Of a stretch of DNA of 64,000 bases, positions 42,599-50,747 are shown in pieces. Position 1 is the first letter of the stretch; every line of letters starts with the position of its first letter. The position numbers and the translations under genes were made by a program. This stretch comes from Neisseria sp. Its GTDB lineage: Bacteria > Pseudomonadota > Gammaproteobacteria > Burkholderiales > Neisseriaceae. Under the pieces are notes generated by a model. That model was not told where the DNA came from. It ran no database searches and was given only the letters and a program-made list of their open reading frames with translations. Location: contig JAUMYW010000004.1 of NCBI GenBank assembly GCA_030528455.1, forward strand, positions 1-64,000, in the 5' to 3' direction.

Positions 42599-43930
42599 TC
42601 AATCCTGTTCGAACAGACCGATGCTTTCGATATGGGCGGTTTGCGGAAACAGATTCATTACGCCGAAGCTGCGGAAACGGTAGCCTTTGCCGACCAAAAC
42701 GGCGGCATCGCGGGCGAATGTGGCCGGATTGCAGGAGACATAGACAATCTGTTGCGGCAGATAGGGAGCGTGCAGTGCCCGGACGACGGCATACGCGCCG
42801 GCACGCGGCGGATCCAACAGCATTTTGTCGAGTTTTCCCCAGGCTGCGACGGTTTGTCTGTCTGCGGCAAACAAATCGGCCGTTTGAAAATCGACGGACG
42901 GACAGCCGTTCAGCCGGGCATTGGCGCGGGCGCGTCCGGTCAGAGAGGCTGAGCCTTCGACAGCCAGAACATCTGCGCCGCTTTTTGCCAGAGGCAGGGT
43001 GAAATTGCCCAGTCCGCAAAACAAATCGGCAATGCGTTCGCAGGGCTGCGGATCGAGCAGGCGGACGGCACGCGCTACCATCAAGGCATTGGTGTCGCTG
43101 TTGACTTGGGTGAAATCGCCCGGCCGGAAGGGCATTTCGATGCCGAATTCGAGCAGCCGGTAAGAAGGCGGCGGGGCGTGTTCGGGCAGGCATAATTGCG
43201 GCGGCTGTCTGCCGTTCTGCATCCAAATCTGCCAGGCACTTGCAGACGGCAGGGCTTCGAGAAGTTTGTACATCCGTGCCGTCTGTGTTTTGTTTGGCGC
43301 GTGTTTCGCGCGGATGCCGAAATTCAGTGTGGTTTGACCGTTGCCGCCGACAGCAAATTCGATAAAACGCAGCTGCCACTCTTCGGCCAAGGGTTGAAGA
43401 TGTTCCTGTAAAACCGGCAAGGCTTCGGAAAGGTGCGGCGGCAGTACCGGACAGGTGGAAATGCCGGCCACATCATGACTTTTCCGGCCTTGAAAACCGA
43501 TGTTCAGCTTGCCGTTTTTGAGACAGACGGCAAACCGGCCGCGCTGTCGGTAATGCCAGGCCGTGCCGTATATCGGCGGCAATACGGTATCGGGCCGCAC
43601 TTTGCCGATACGGACCAGCTGTTCTTCGGCGATGCGCTGTTTGACGGCTGTTTGCGCGGCATCATCCAAATGCTGTAAAGCACAGCCGCCGCATACATTG
43701 AAATGCGGACAAGGCGGTTTGCGGCGGTGGACGGAAGGCCTGATGATGTCCGCTGCTTCGGCCTCGTCGAAATCTTTATGCCGTCTGCAGATGCGGTAGC
43801 CTGCCTGTTCTCCTGTCAGAGCACCGGCTATAAAAACCGTTTTGCCGTTCGTACGGGCAATGCCCCGGCCTTCGTAGTCGAGACCGATGATGTCTGCAAT
43901 GCCGTAATCCTGTGCCGGGATGTGTTTCAT
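42599..43930 (-). CDS. rlmD: 23S rRNA (uracil-1939-C5) methyltransferase RlmD
   Basis: A 443-residue RumA-type enzyme: N-terminal TRAM domain (IIGLDYEGRGIARTNGKTVFIAGAL), a 4Fe-4S set CPHFNVCGGCALQHL, and the SAM domain with DLFCGLGNFTLPLA. KMLLDPPRAGA is followed by the catalytic Cys in IVYVSCNPATFARD. It methylates U1939 of 23S rRNA. Convergent with the yacG side and divergent from the L,D-transpeptidase gene. Confidence 0.94.
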   Translation of the reverse strand: MKHIPAQDYGIADIIGLDYEGRGIARTNGKTVFIAGALTGEQAGYRICRRHKDFDEAEAADIIRPSVHRRKPPCPHFNVCGGCALQHLDDAAQTAVKQRIAEEQLVRIGKVRPDTVLPPIYGTAWHYRQRGRFAVCLKNGKLNIGFQGRKSHDVAGISTCPVLPPHLSEALPVLQEHLQPLAEEWQLRFIEFAVGGNGQTTLNFGIRAKHAPNKTQTARMYKLLEALPSASAWQIWMQNGRQPPQLCLPEHAPPPSYRLLEFGIEMPFRPGDFTQVNSDTNALMVARAVRLLDPQPCERIADLFCGLGNFTLPLAKSGADVLAVEGSASLTGRARANARLNGCPSVDFQTADLFAADRQTVAAWGKLDKMLLDPPRAGAYAVVRALHAPYLPQQIVYVSCNPATFARDAAVLVGKGYRFRSFGVMNLFPQTAHIESIGLFEQD

Positions 43931-44035
43931 TTACCTTACACTTCTTTGCTTAAAAACGTACATTTTCTCACAAATCGGCAGAATTTACGGTATCATTCCA
44001 CGCAGTTTTCCCTACCGAGACAAAAGAAAAATATC

Positions 44036-45010
44036 ATGAAAACCACCGGTTTTGCTCTTCTGGCCGCCTTGTTGGGCGCGTCTGCTTACGCCAATACTTC
44101 CGTTCCTGACGTTGCGCCCGTTTCAGAGGGGCAGCACGTTTTCATCAATATTCCCCAGCAACGCCTGTTTCTCTACACGGACGGCAAGTTGAGCAAAATT
44201 TATCCGGTTGCCGTCGGCAAGGCGATGACGCAGACCAATCTCGGTTCGCATCAAATCGGGGTCAAGGCTTTTAATCCGACCTGGCACATTCCGAAATCGA
44301 TTCAGAAAGAACGCGGCGACGGTGTGAAAACCGTACCGCCGGGTCCGAATAATCCGTTGGGACCGGTGTTTGTCCGTTTGGGTGATCCGAAGCTGGGTTT
44401 GGGGATTCACGGTACCAATGTGCCAGCCAGCGTGCCGGGCGTAAGAAGCCACGGCTGCGTGCGGATGAAATCGCCCGATGCTTTGGAGTTTGCCAAACGC
44501 ATTGCCACAGGCTCTCCTGCCGATGTGATTTACCAAATGGCCGCCGTCAATACCGATGCGAAAAACAATCTCTGGCTGGCAGCCTACCGCGATCCGTATA
44601 ACAAGAAAAACCTTGATGTTGCGGCATTGCGCAAGAGTATCGCCGAGTGGGCGGAAGCCAACGGAAAAACGGTAAACCGCAAACGTTTGGAAGCCGTTTT
44701 GAAAGCGCGTACCGGTGCATTGAACTGTCTGACTTGCGGCAATGCCAAGGGTGCGGTAAACGGTGCGTTGAAATCGTTGCAGTGGACGAGCGGATCGGGC
44801 GAATACAGCAAGCCGAAAGTGATGCCTGCGCCCGTGCCGGCCGAAGAGAAAGAAAATGTGTTGCCCGAAGGTGGTGCGTCCGATACTGCGGCAGACGGTG
44901 AAACCGCCAAGCCGTCTGCAGCTGCCTATTTTGCAGACAAACCGGTACCGGGTGCGGAAGAAGCGGTACGTGAAATTCCGCAGGATAAAGCAGATGATGT
45001 CTTGTTTTAA
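44036..45010 (+). CDS. L,D-transpeptidase (YkuD domain), exported
   Basis: A 324-residue protein. Signal peptide MKTTGFALLAALLGASAYA, then an ErfK/YbiS-type YkuD domain. The catalytic motif is intact: His125 in GIHGTNVP, then SHGCVRM with nucleophile Cys141. Such enzymes make 3-3 crosslinks in peptidoglycan or attach proteins to it in the periplasm. The ~130-residue C-terminal extension is Ala/Glu/Pro-rich with a CLTC pair and low complexity. The start was chosen at the signal peptide; the same frame is open back into the rlmD region without meaning. Confidence 0.9.
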   Translation: MKTTGFALLAALLGASAYANTSVPDVAPVSEGQHVFINIPQQRLFLYTDGKLSKIYPVAVGKAMTQTNLGSHQIGVKAFNPTWHIPKSIQKERGDGVKTVPPGPNNPLGPVFVRLGDPKLGLGIHGTNVPASVPGVRSHGCVRMKSPDALEFAKRIATGSPADVIYQMAAVNTDAKNNLWLAAYRDPYNKKNLDVAALRKSIAEWAEANGKTVNRKRLEAVLKARTGALNCLTCGNAKGAVNGALKSLQWTSGSGEYSKPKVMPAPVPAEEKENVLPEGGASDTAADGETAKPSAAAYFADKPVPGAEEAVREIPQDKADDVLF

Positions 45011-45092
45011 GCAGTGAAACTCAGACCGTCTGAAACGCTGCAAGCTGGTTTCGGACGGCATTTTTACAGATGCAGACGGCAGGGGAGGACGG

Positions 45093-45533
45093 ATGATGTG
45101 TCGGGAAAGCAATCAGGCAGGCGGAACGCGGTGTTGTTTTTCAACCGAAATCCGCGTTTGTGTCGGCGATTTGAACTACGGAAACCATTTGGCCAACGAC
45201 GCTGTTTTGCGGCTGGCGCACGAAGCGCGTATCCGCTGGCTGACCGCGCACGGTATCGGCGAATCCGACATCGGCGGCGGTGTCGGTTTGATTATGAATC
45301 GTGCCGAAGCCGATTATCTGGCGCAGGCTTTTCACGGCGACATGTTGCGGACCGATTGCTTTGTCGAACAGACAGGCGGCAGCCGTTTTTGTTTTACCGC
45401 CGAATTTGTCCGAACGGCAGACGGTAAAACTGTTGCCCGTGCCGTTTGCCATCTGCTCTGTTTCGATTACGCCAAACAGAAGCCCGCGCGTATGCCGTCC
45501 GAATTTGCTGCTTTATTGGCGCAGAATGCGTGA
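45093..45533 (+). CDS. Acyl-CoA thioesterase, hot-dog fold (4HBT)
   Basis: A 146-residue protein: VCVGDLNYGNHLANDAVLRLAHEARIRWL resembles the 4HBT active-site helix (the D-x-N-x-G-H pattern). IMNRAEADYLAQAFHGD and the C-terminal strands follow. It probably hydrolyses an acyl-CoA in the cytosol; the chain length is not evident. Start after GGGGAGGA. It is followed by an imperfect uptake-word hairpin. Confidence 0.82.
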   Translation: MMCRESNQAGGTRCCFSTEIRVCVGDLNYGNHLANDAVLRLAHEARIRWLTAHGIGESDIGGGVGLIMNRAEADYLAQAFHGDMLRTDCFVEQTGGSRFCFTAEFVRTADGKTVARAVCHLLCFDYAKQKPARMPSEFAALLAQNA

Positions 45534-45546
45534 GCACCTTAAAAAT

Positions 45547-45582
45547 GTCGTCTGAAAAACAGTTTTTTCAGACGGCATTTGT
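45547..45582. terminator. Terminator between the thioesterase gene and ppc
   Basis: CGTCTGAAAAA pairs with TTTTTTCAGACG around a 3-base loop; the right arm is a canonical GCCGTCTGAA word on the minus strand, the left arm differs at one base (GTCGTCTGAA). Confidence 0.78.
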
Positions 45583-45618
45583 TTTGCCCTGTGTTTGGGC
45601 GGAAGTGAGGTTCGCCAA

Positions 45619-48321
45619 TCAGCCGGTATTGCGCAAACCCTGTGCCACGCCGTTGATGGTCAGATGCACCATTTTCAGCAGCTGCGCATCGCCCGGAGTC
45701 TGCCGCAGTTCTTTGAGCAGGGCGACCTGCAGGCCATTGAGCGCGTTCAGGTACGGCAGGCGCAGGGCGAGCGAGCGGGCGAGACTGCGGTTGTCGGCCA
45801 GCAGTTCGTCGGTTTGCAGAATGTCGAGCAGGGCTTGGCGGCTGCGGCGGTATTCTGCTTCGATCATGCTGAAGACAGCTGCGGCTGCTTGCGGCGAAGT
45901 GCTGAGCGAGGCGTAGGCAGCGGCAATCGACAAATCGGTTTTCGCCATCACTTGTTCCATATTCGACAGCATGGTTTGGAAGAAGGGATTGTTTTGCGCG
46001 TGCTCCTGCAAAGCTTGCAGACGGCCTTCCTGTCTGCATAGGTCGGCCACCGCGCTGCCGAAGCCGTACCAGGCCGGGAGCATCAGGCGGCTCTGCGTCC
46101 ATGAGAATACCCAGGGAATGGCACGCAAATCCTGAATTCTTGCCAGTGTTTTGCGGCTGGCCGGACGGCTGCCGAGGTTGAGCGTGGCGATTTCGTGAAT
46201 CGGGCTGGTTTGCAGGAAGTAGTCGATAAAATCGGGGTGGGTAATCAGCGCGCGGTAGTGGGCGAATGCGCTGTCGGAGAGACTCTGCATCAGCTCTTTG
46301 TCCGGCTCGGCGGCAGCGGGCAGCAGGCTGGCTTCCAAGGTTGCGCTGACCAGCGTTTCCAGATTGCGCCGTGCGTTGGCGGGGTCGGCGTATTTGGCGG
46401 TGATGATTTCGCCTTGTTCCGTGATGCGGATTTGTCCGGCCACGCTGCCCGCAGGTTGGGCGAGAACGGCTTGGTAAGACGGGCCGCCGCCGCGTCCGAC
46501 ACTGCCGCCGCGTCCGTGGAACAGGCGCAGGCGTACACCGTAGCGGCCGAACAGTCTGACCAGACGCTGTTCGGCCTGATACAGACACCAAGAGCTGGTT
46601 ACGTAGCCGCCGTCTTTATTGCTGTCGGAATAGCCCAGCATGATTTCCTGAATATTGCCGCGTCCGGCAAGAAATTTCCGGTACCAGGGCAGCGCAAACA
46701 GGGCATCCATCACGGTTTCCGCATTTTCCAATGCCTCGATGGTTTCAAACAGCGGCACGATATTGATGCGCGACTGCGGCATGCCGTCTGCAATCTGCAT
46801 CAGACCGCTTTCTTTGAGCAGCAGAGCGAGTGCGAGAATATCGGAAGCCTGCTCGCAGTTGGAAATAATGCTTTGGCCGACGGCGGCCTCGCCGAAGGTT
46901 TCTTTGACGGCACGTGCTTCGCGGAAAACGGCCAGCTCTTTTGCGGTTTCTTCGCCGTAGGAGTAAAAAGGGTTGTACAGCGGGCGCGGATTGGCAAGTT
47001 CGCGCAGCAGGACGGTACGTTTGCCGTTTTCATCGAGCGAGACGAAGTTTTCCAAGCCGGCAGCGGCGAAGAGTTCGGCAACCGTGTCAGCGTGTTTGCC
47101 CGCGTGCTGGCGCAAATCCAGCGGCATCAGATGGAAGCGGAATACGGAAACCGCACGAATCAGATTTTGCAGGCGGCCTGCGGCCAAAAGACCACTGCCG
47201 TTGCGTTCCAGTGAATTCTTCAAAGCAGTCAAATCGGCAAGAAAGCCGTCTGCATCCGGGTAAGGTTTGCTGCCCGACCAGCGGCAGACGATGGTGCAAC
47301 CCAATTGTTCGGCGGTAGCAGCCAGCTTGGCCATCATAAAGGCAGCCGCACGGCGGTAAGGTTCTTCTTCTCGACTGACGGCTGTATCGGGCGAGAGAGC
47401 CGACATCTGCAAAACGGCATTATCGACTTCTACTCGGCGTACGGACAAAGTCAGCTCGTTATACAGACCGTCCAGCTCGTTGCAATAATGCTGCAAAGCC
47501 GTTTCGGCTTGCCGTGTAAAGGCAAAGCGCAGCGTGGCGGCGGAAACAAAAGGATTGCCGTCGCGGTCGCCGCCTATCCAGCCGCCGATGTGCAGCAAAT
47601 CGGGCACACGCACATACGGGAAGGCCGCTTGAAAAGTGCGCTGCATGGTACGATAGAATTTGGGAACGGCGTGAAAGAAGCTGCGCGGGAAAATGTCCAC
47701 GCCGTTGTTGATTTCATTGTTCACGGTCAGCTTGAAATGGCGCGTTTCGCTGGTCTGCCACAAAGCCAGAAGCACACTTTGCACCTCATTGAGCAACTCT
47801 TCGCGTTCGTCTGCGCTGATACAGGTTTCGCGTTGCGGAAGCAGGGCGCGGATACGGCGGTGGAAATTAAGCGTCGTCTGTCGCTGTACTTCGGTCGGAT
47901 GTGCCGTCAGTACGGCCGCAACGGTTGTCCGATCGAGTTGAGCTTGTATATCCCCGTCTGTGAACCCTGCCGTCTGCAGCCTGCGGACGACTTCGGTCAG
48001 ACTGCCCTCCTGTGCTGCCTGTCCCGCTTTTTCGTAAGCACGGCGGCGGCGTTCGTGATGTACATCTTCGGCAATGTTTAAAATCTGTGCAAACAGGCTG
48101 CAAGCAATAATCAGATTTTCTGTTTGGCTGCGGTTCAGTTTGGGCAAAGCCGTCTCAATGATGGACGTACTGCCGCCGCCGCCGGCCAGCTGCTGCAAGA
48201 CCTCGCGTACCGGCGGACTGGTTTGCGCTTCCAGCATCCGCATCAGTGCTTCAAGCAGAAAGCGGGCATCTTCTGCCAAAGCAGAGTCTTTCGGGTTGGA
48301 TAAATGTTTGAACTGAATCAT
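45619..48321 (-). CDS. ppc: Phosphoenolpyruvate carboxylase
   Basis: A 900-residue enzyme fixing bicarbonate onto PEP to give oxaloacetate. Catalytic blocks: [13 protein letters not shown] (active His, ~residue 145), [16 protein letters not shown] (Lys, ~570), [23 protein letters not shown] and [23 protein letters not shown]. The C-terminus ends in RNTG, as in the family (..NTG). The ATG at 48321 gives the usual MIQFKHL-type start; the extension to 48384 is unsupported. It supplies the TCA cycle. Transcribed divergently from tonB across an AT-rich region. Confidence 0.96.
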   Translation of the reverse strand: MIQFKHLSNPKDSALAEDARFLLEALMRMLEAQTSPPVREVLQQLAGGGGSTSIIETALPKLNRSQTENLIIACSLFAQILNIAEDVHHERRRRAYEKAGQAAQEGSLTEVVRRLQTAGFTDGDIQAQLDRTTVAAVLTAHPTEVQRQTTLNFHRRIRALLPQRETCISADEREELLNEVQSVLLALWQTSETRHFKLTVNNEINNGVDIFPRSFFHAVPKFYRTMQRTFQAAFPYVRVPDLLHIGGWIGGDRDGNPFVSAATLRFAFTRQAETALQHYCNELDGLYNELTLSVRRVEVDNAVLQMSALSPDTAVSREEEPYRRAAAFMMAKLAATAEQLGCTIVCRWSGSKPYPDADGFLADLTALKNSLERNGSGLLAAGRLQNLIRAVSVFRFHLMPLDLRQHAGKHADTVAELFAAAGLENFVSLDENGKRTVLLRELANPRPLYNPFYSYGEETAKELAVFREARAVKETFGEAAVGQSIISNCEQASDILALALLLKESGLMQIADGMPQSRINIVPLFETIEALENAETVMDALFALPWYRKFLAGRGNIQEIMLGYSDSNKDGGYVTSSWCLYQAEQRLVRLFGRYGVRLRLFHGRGGSVGRGGGPSYQAVLAQPAGSVAGQIRITEQGEIITAKYADPANARRNLETLVSATLEASLLPAAAEPDKELMQSLSDSAFAHYRALITHPDFIDYFLQTSPIHEIATLNLGSRPASRKTLARIQDLRAIPWVFSWTQSRLMLPAWYGFGSAVADLCRQEGRLQALQEHAQNNPFFQTMLSNMEQVMAKTDLSIAAAYASLSTSPQAAAAVFSMIEAEYRRSRQALLDILQTDELLADNRSLARSLALRLPYLNALNGLQVALLKELRQTPGDAQLLKMVHLTINGVAQGLRNTG

Positions 48322-48627
48322 GGGAAAACCTGTTTGTTCGTGCCGGGTCCGGTGAGGCGGAGAGCTGTTTGCAAAAGGTATCATCCCGGGCGACCGGCCT
48401 GCACGCTTAAAAAGTTATCAAATTAACAAAATGAACGGTTTTTGAATAGCGGTCAGAACAAAAATTAAGACAGTTTAACGAATATTAAATACAAAATTTT
48501 AAATTTAATGAAAAAACAGATGAAAAGTTTAAAATAATTTCTTTATTAAAGAAATTATTTCTTTGGGCCGGAAGTGTAACGAATCTGCTTTACAAATAGG
48601 AATAATTTTTATTAACATACCGAACTT
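48322..48627. promoter_or_regulatory. AT-rich divergent control region of ppc and tonB
   Basis: A perfect inverted repeat AAATAATTTCTTT (48532-48544) / AAAGAAATTATTT (48548-48560) lies mid-region. Before tonB, TTTACA (48589-48594), an 18-base spacer and TAACAT (48613-48618) form a possible promoter. The spacer segment 48595-48613 matches the 19-base Fur consensus at about 12 positions by eye. No Shine-Dalgarno precedes the tonB ATG, so a very short leader is possible. Confidence 0.5.
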
Positions 48628-49434
48628 ATGAGAAACGAACGATTTTTAACGTCGGCAAGCTTTGTCGGCGTTTTATTGGCACATATCGCGCTGTTGGCAC
48701 TGGTTTCGCAGTTCGAGCCGAAAAAACCGGAGGTGTCGCAGGATATTCAATTTGTCGATTTGGCAGACTTGAATCCGCCTGGCTCTTCCGGTGCGGAGGC
48801 CGGACCTGCGCCGGAACCGCCTCAGGTGAAAAAAGAGCCGCAGAAAAAAGAGAAGCCCAAGCCGGTTGTGAAGGAAGAGCCGAAAGTAAAGCCTGTTGTC
48901 AGCAAAGACAAAAAAGCCGATTTGAAGCTTCCCGAAGAAAAACCGAAGCCTAAAGAGAAACCTCAGCCGGAGCCTCCGAAGAAAGTCGAACAGACGGCCG
49001 AGGCTCCTAAACCGGCAGGACCTCCTCCCGCGCATACTGCTCCCGAAGGTAAAGGAACGGGCGAAGGCAGAAATTTGAATGCCGACAGTAAAACAAAAGG
49101 CAGCGGAGACGGTAAAGGACAAGGCGGCAGCGGCAAGGGCGGGGGCAATACCTCGGGAGACGGTCAGGGTTCCAGTGCGGGCAATCCGCTCAAAGCGAAC
49201 GGTTCGATTCCGCGTCCGCCTTATCCGGCAATTGCCCGTGAAAACGGCGAAGAAGGAACGGTGGTGTTAAAAGTGCTGGTGGCACCCGGCGGCAGAGTTC
49301 AGAAGGTGGATATTGCTAAAAGCAGCCGTTCGGCAGCCTTGGACAGAGCGGCGAAAAAAGCAGCGCAAAACGGTCATTTCAGCACAACGGCGTGGACGGA
49401 ATTCCGAGTGGCCGTTGCTTTCAGGCTGGATTGA
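48628..49434 (+). CDS. tonB: TonB energy-transducing protein
   Basis: A 268-residue protein. An N-terminal membrane anchor (SFVGVLLAHIALLALVSQF) is followed by a long periplasmic Pro/Lys/Glu-rich spacer (many EKPKPK, PEPPKK units) and a Gly/Ser-rich stretch. The C-terminal TonB domain shows IPRPPYPAIARENGEEGTVVLKVLVAPGG and ALDRAAKKAAQNGHF. It transmits proton-motive energy from ExbB-ExbD to outer-membrane receptors for iron, haem and cobalamin. A Fur-like site upstream suggests iron control. Confidence 0.95.
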   Translation: MRNERFLTSASFVGVLLAHIALLALVSQFEPKKPEVSQDIQFVDLADLNPPGSSGAEAGPAPEPPQVKKEPQKKEKPKPVVKEEPKVKPVVSKDKKADLKLPEEKPKPKEKPQPEPPKKVEQTAEAPKPAGPPPAHTAPEGKGTGEGRNLNADSKTKGSGDGKGQGGSGKGGGNTSGDGQGSSAGNPLKANGSIPRPPYPAIARENGEEGTVVLKVLVAPGGRVQKVDIAKSSRSAALDRAAKKAAQNGHFSTTAWTEFRVAVAFRLD

Positions 49435-49448
49435 CTTTTATGAAAGAT

Positions 49449-49480
49449 GCCGTCTGCAAGTTTGTTTTTCTGCAGACGGC
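49449..49480. repeat. Uptake-word hairpin inside the tonB-exbB operon
   Basis: GCCGTCTGCA (49449-49458) and TGCAGACGGC (49471-49480) with a 12-base loop, between tonB and exbB. No T run follows, so it is more likely an mRNA processing, stability or uptake element than a full terminator. Confidence 0.75.
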
Positions 49481-49516
49481 CCTGCAGATTTTTGATTTGA
49501 ACAACGGAAAGTAAAA

Positions 49517-50191
49517 ATGGATTTGAAATTAGTATTCCAATCGGGCGATGCCGTTCTAATCGGTGTGTTTTTGATGTTGGTATTGATGAGCGTGGCCACT
49601 TGGACGGTTATTGTTGTGCGCATCATCAGGCTGCGTAAAGCGAAATCGGCCAATGCTTTGGTCCGCGAACGTTTTTGGGCGGCGAAAAATTTGGAAGAAG
49701 CTGTCGGTGTGGCGCGTTCCAACGAATCCCCGATGAGCGATTTGGTGCTGGATGCAGTTAAAGCCTGTGAGTTTTACCGTCACAACAAAGGTACGGATTT
49801 GGCTTCCGGTGTATCGGTAAACCAATATCTGATGCGTCAGATGAACCACACTTTGAGCGAAGTGAGACGCCGCTTCGACGGCGGTCTGACGCTGCTGGCA
49901 ACTGTCGGCTCAACCGCTCCGTTTATCGGCCTGTTCGGTACGGTTTGGGGGATTTACCACGCGCTGATCAATATCAGCAACAGCGGTCAGATGAGTATTG
50001 CAGCGGTTGCCGGTCCGATTGGTGAGGCGTTGGTGGCAACTGCGGCAGGCCTGTTTGTGGCTATTCCCGCAGTATTGGCATACAATTTTCTGAACCGCAG
50101 CAACAAGAATCTGTCTCAAGATATGAATGCTTTTGCGCATGACTTGCATGTTCAGGTGTTGAAAAGCCATTCTTGTCAGGATAAGGAGTAA
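49517..50191 (+). CDS. exbB: ExbB proton-channel subunit
   Basis: A 224-residue inner-membrane protein with three helices (about residues 15-38, 130-155, 175-195). The ExbB signature is LTLLATVGSTAPFIGLFGTVWGIYHAL and later VAGPIGEALVATAAGLFVAIPAVLAYN. It forms a pentamer around ExbD and drives TonB. The ATG at 49517 follows GGAAAG. exbD starts 3 bases after its stop; the ribosome site AAGGAG lies at the end of exbB. Confidence 0.96.
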   Translation: MDLKLVFQSGDAVLIGVFLMLVLMSVATWTVIVVRIIRLRKAKSANALVRERFWAAKNLEEAVGVARSNESPMSDLVLDAVKACEFYRHNKGTDLASGVSVNQYLMRQMNHTLSEVRRRFDGGLTLLATVGSTAPFIGLFGTVWGIYHALINISNSGQMSIAAVAGPIGEALVATAAGLFVAIPAVLAYNFLNRSNKNLSQDMNAFAHDLHVQVLKSHSCQDKE

Positions 50192-50194
50192 GTT

Positions 50195-50623
50195 ATGGCG
50201 TTCGGATCAATGGGGCCGGGTGATGATGATGCGCCGATGAGCGATATCAATGTTACGCCTTTGGTGGACGTGATGCTGGTGTTGCTGATTGTATTCATGA
50301 TAACTATGCCGGTTCTGACGCACTCTATTCCCATCCAGCTTCCTACCGCTTCGGCTGAAGCCGTACCGAAGGATGAGCCGAAAGAGCCGTTGCGCTTGAC
50401 GATTGACGGAAACGGCAAGTATTTCTTCGGCGAACAGGAAATCACGACCGATGCACTGACCGCTGCTTTGAAACAGGCCAAAGAAGATAATCCTGATATT
50501 GTCTTTGCAATTGATGCAGATAAAGAAGTGGCTTACGATTCGGTGGTTCAGGCTTTGAATGCGGCGAAAGATGCAGGGGTAAGCAAAGTAGGTTTTGTAA
50601 CCGAAGTAAAAGCTGCCCATTAA
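50195..50623 (+). CDS. exbD: ExbD proton-channel subunit
   Basis: A 142-residue protein: a short cytosolic start, one helix with the essential Asp (DINVTPLVDVMLVLLIVFM, ~residues 15-33), and a periplasmic domain (LTIDGNGKYFFGEQEITTDAL). It works with ExbB to harness the proton gradient for TonB. Good spacing from the exbB stop. An imperfect uptake-word terminator follows. Confidence 0.96.
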   Translation: MAFGSMGPGDDDAPMSDINVTPLVDVMLVLLIVFMITMPVLTHSIPIQLPTASAEAVPKDEPKEPLRLTIDGNGKYFFGEQEITTDALTAALKQAKEDNPDIVFAIDADKEVAYDSVVQALNAAKDAGVSKVGFVTEVKAAH

Positions 50624-50662
50624 GCCGAGCCGATTTAAGCTTTAATATAGATGCGTACAGAT

Positions 50663-50705
50663 AATGCCGTCTGAAGACAGTTTGTGGTTCAGGCGGCGTT
50701 TTTAT
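50663..50705 (+). terminator. Terminator of tonB-exbB-exbD
   Basis: GCCGTCTGAA (50665-50674) pairs with TTCAGGCGGC (50688-50697), with one G-T pair, followed by T-rich sequence. A second hairpin, CTGCAGACGGCAT/ATGCCGTCTGCAG (50713-50746), lies next to it before glnE ends. Confidence 0.75.
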
Positions 50706-50747
50706 TGTTTTTCTGCAGACGGCATGCTGTCCTATGCCGTCTGCAGC

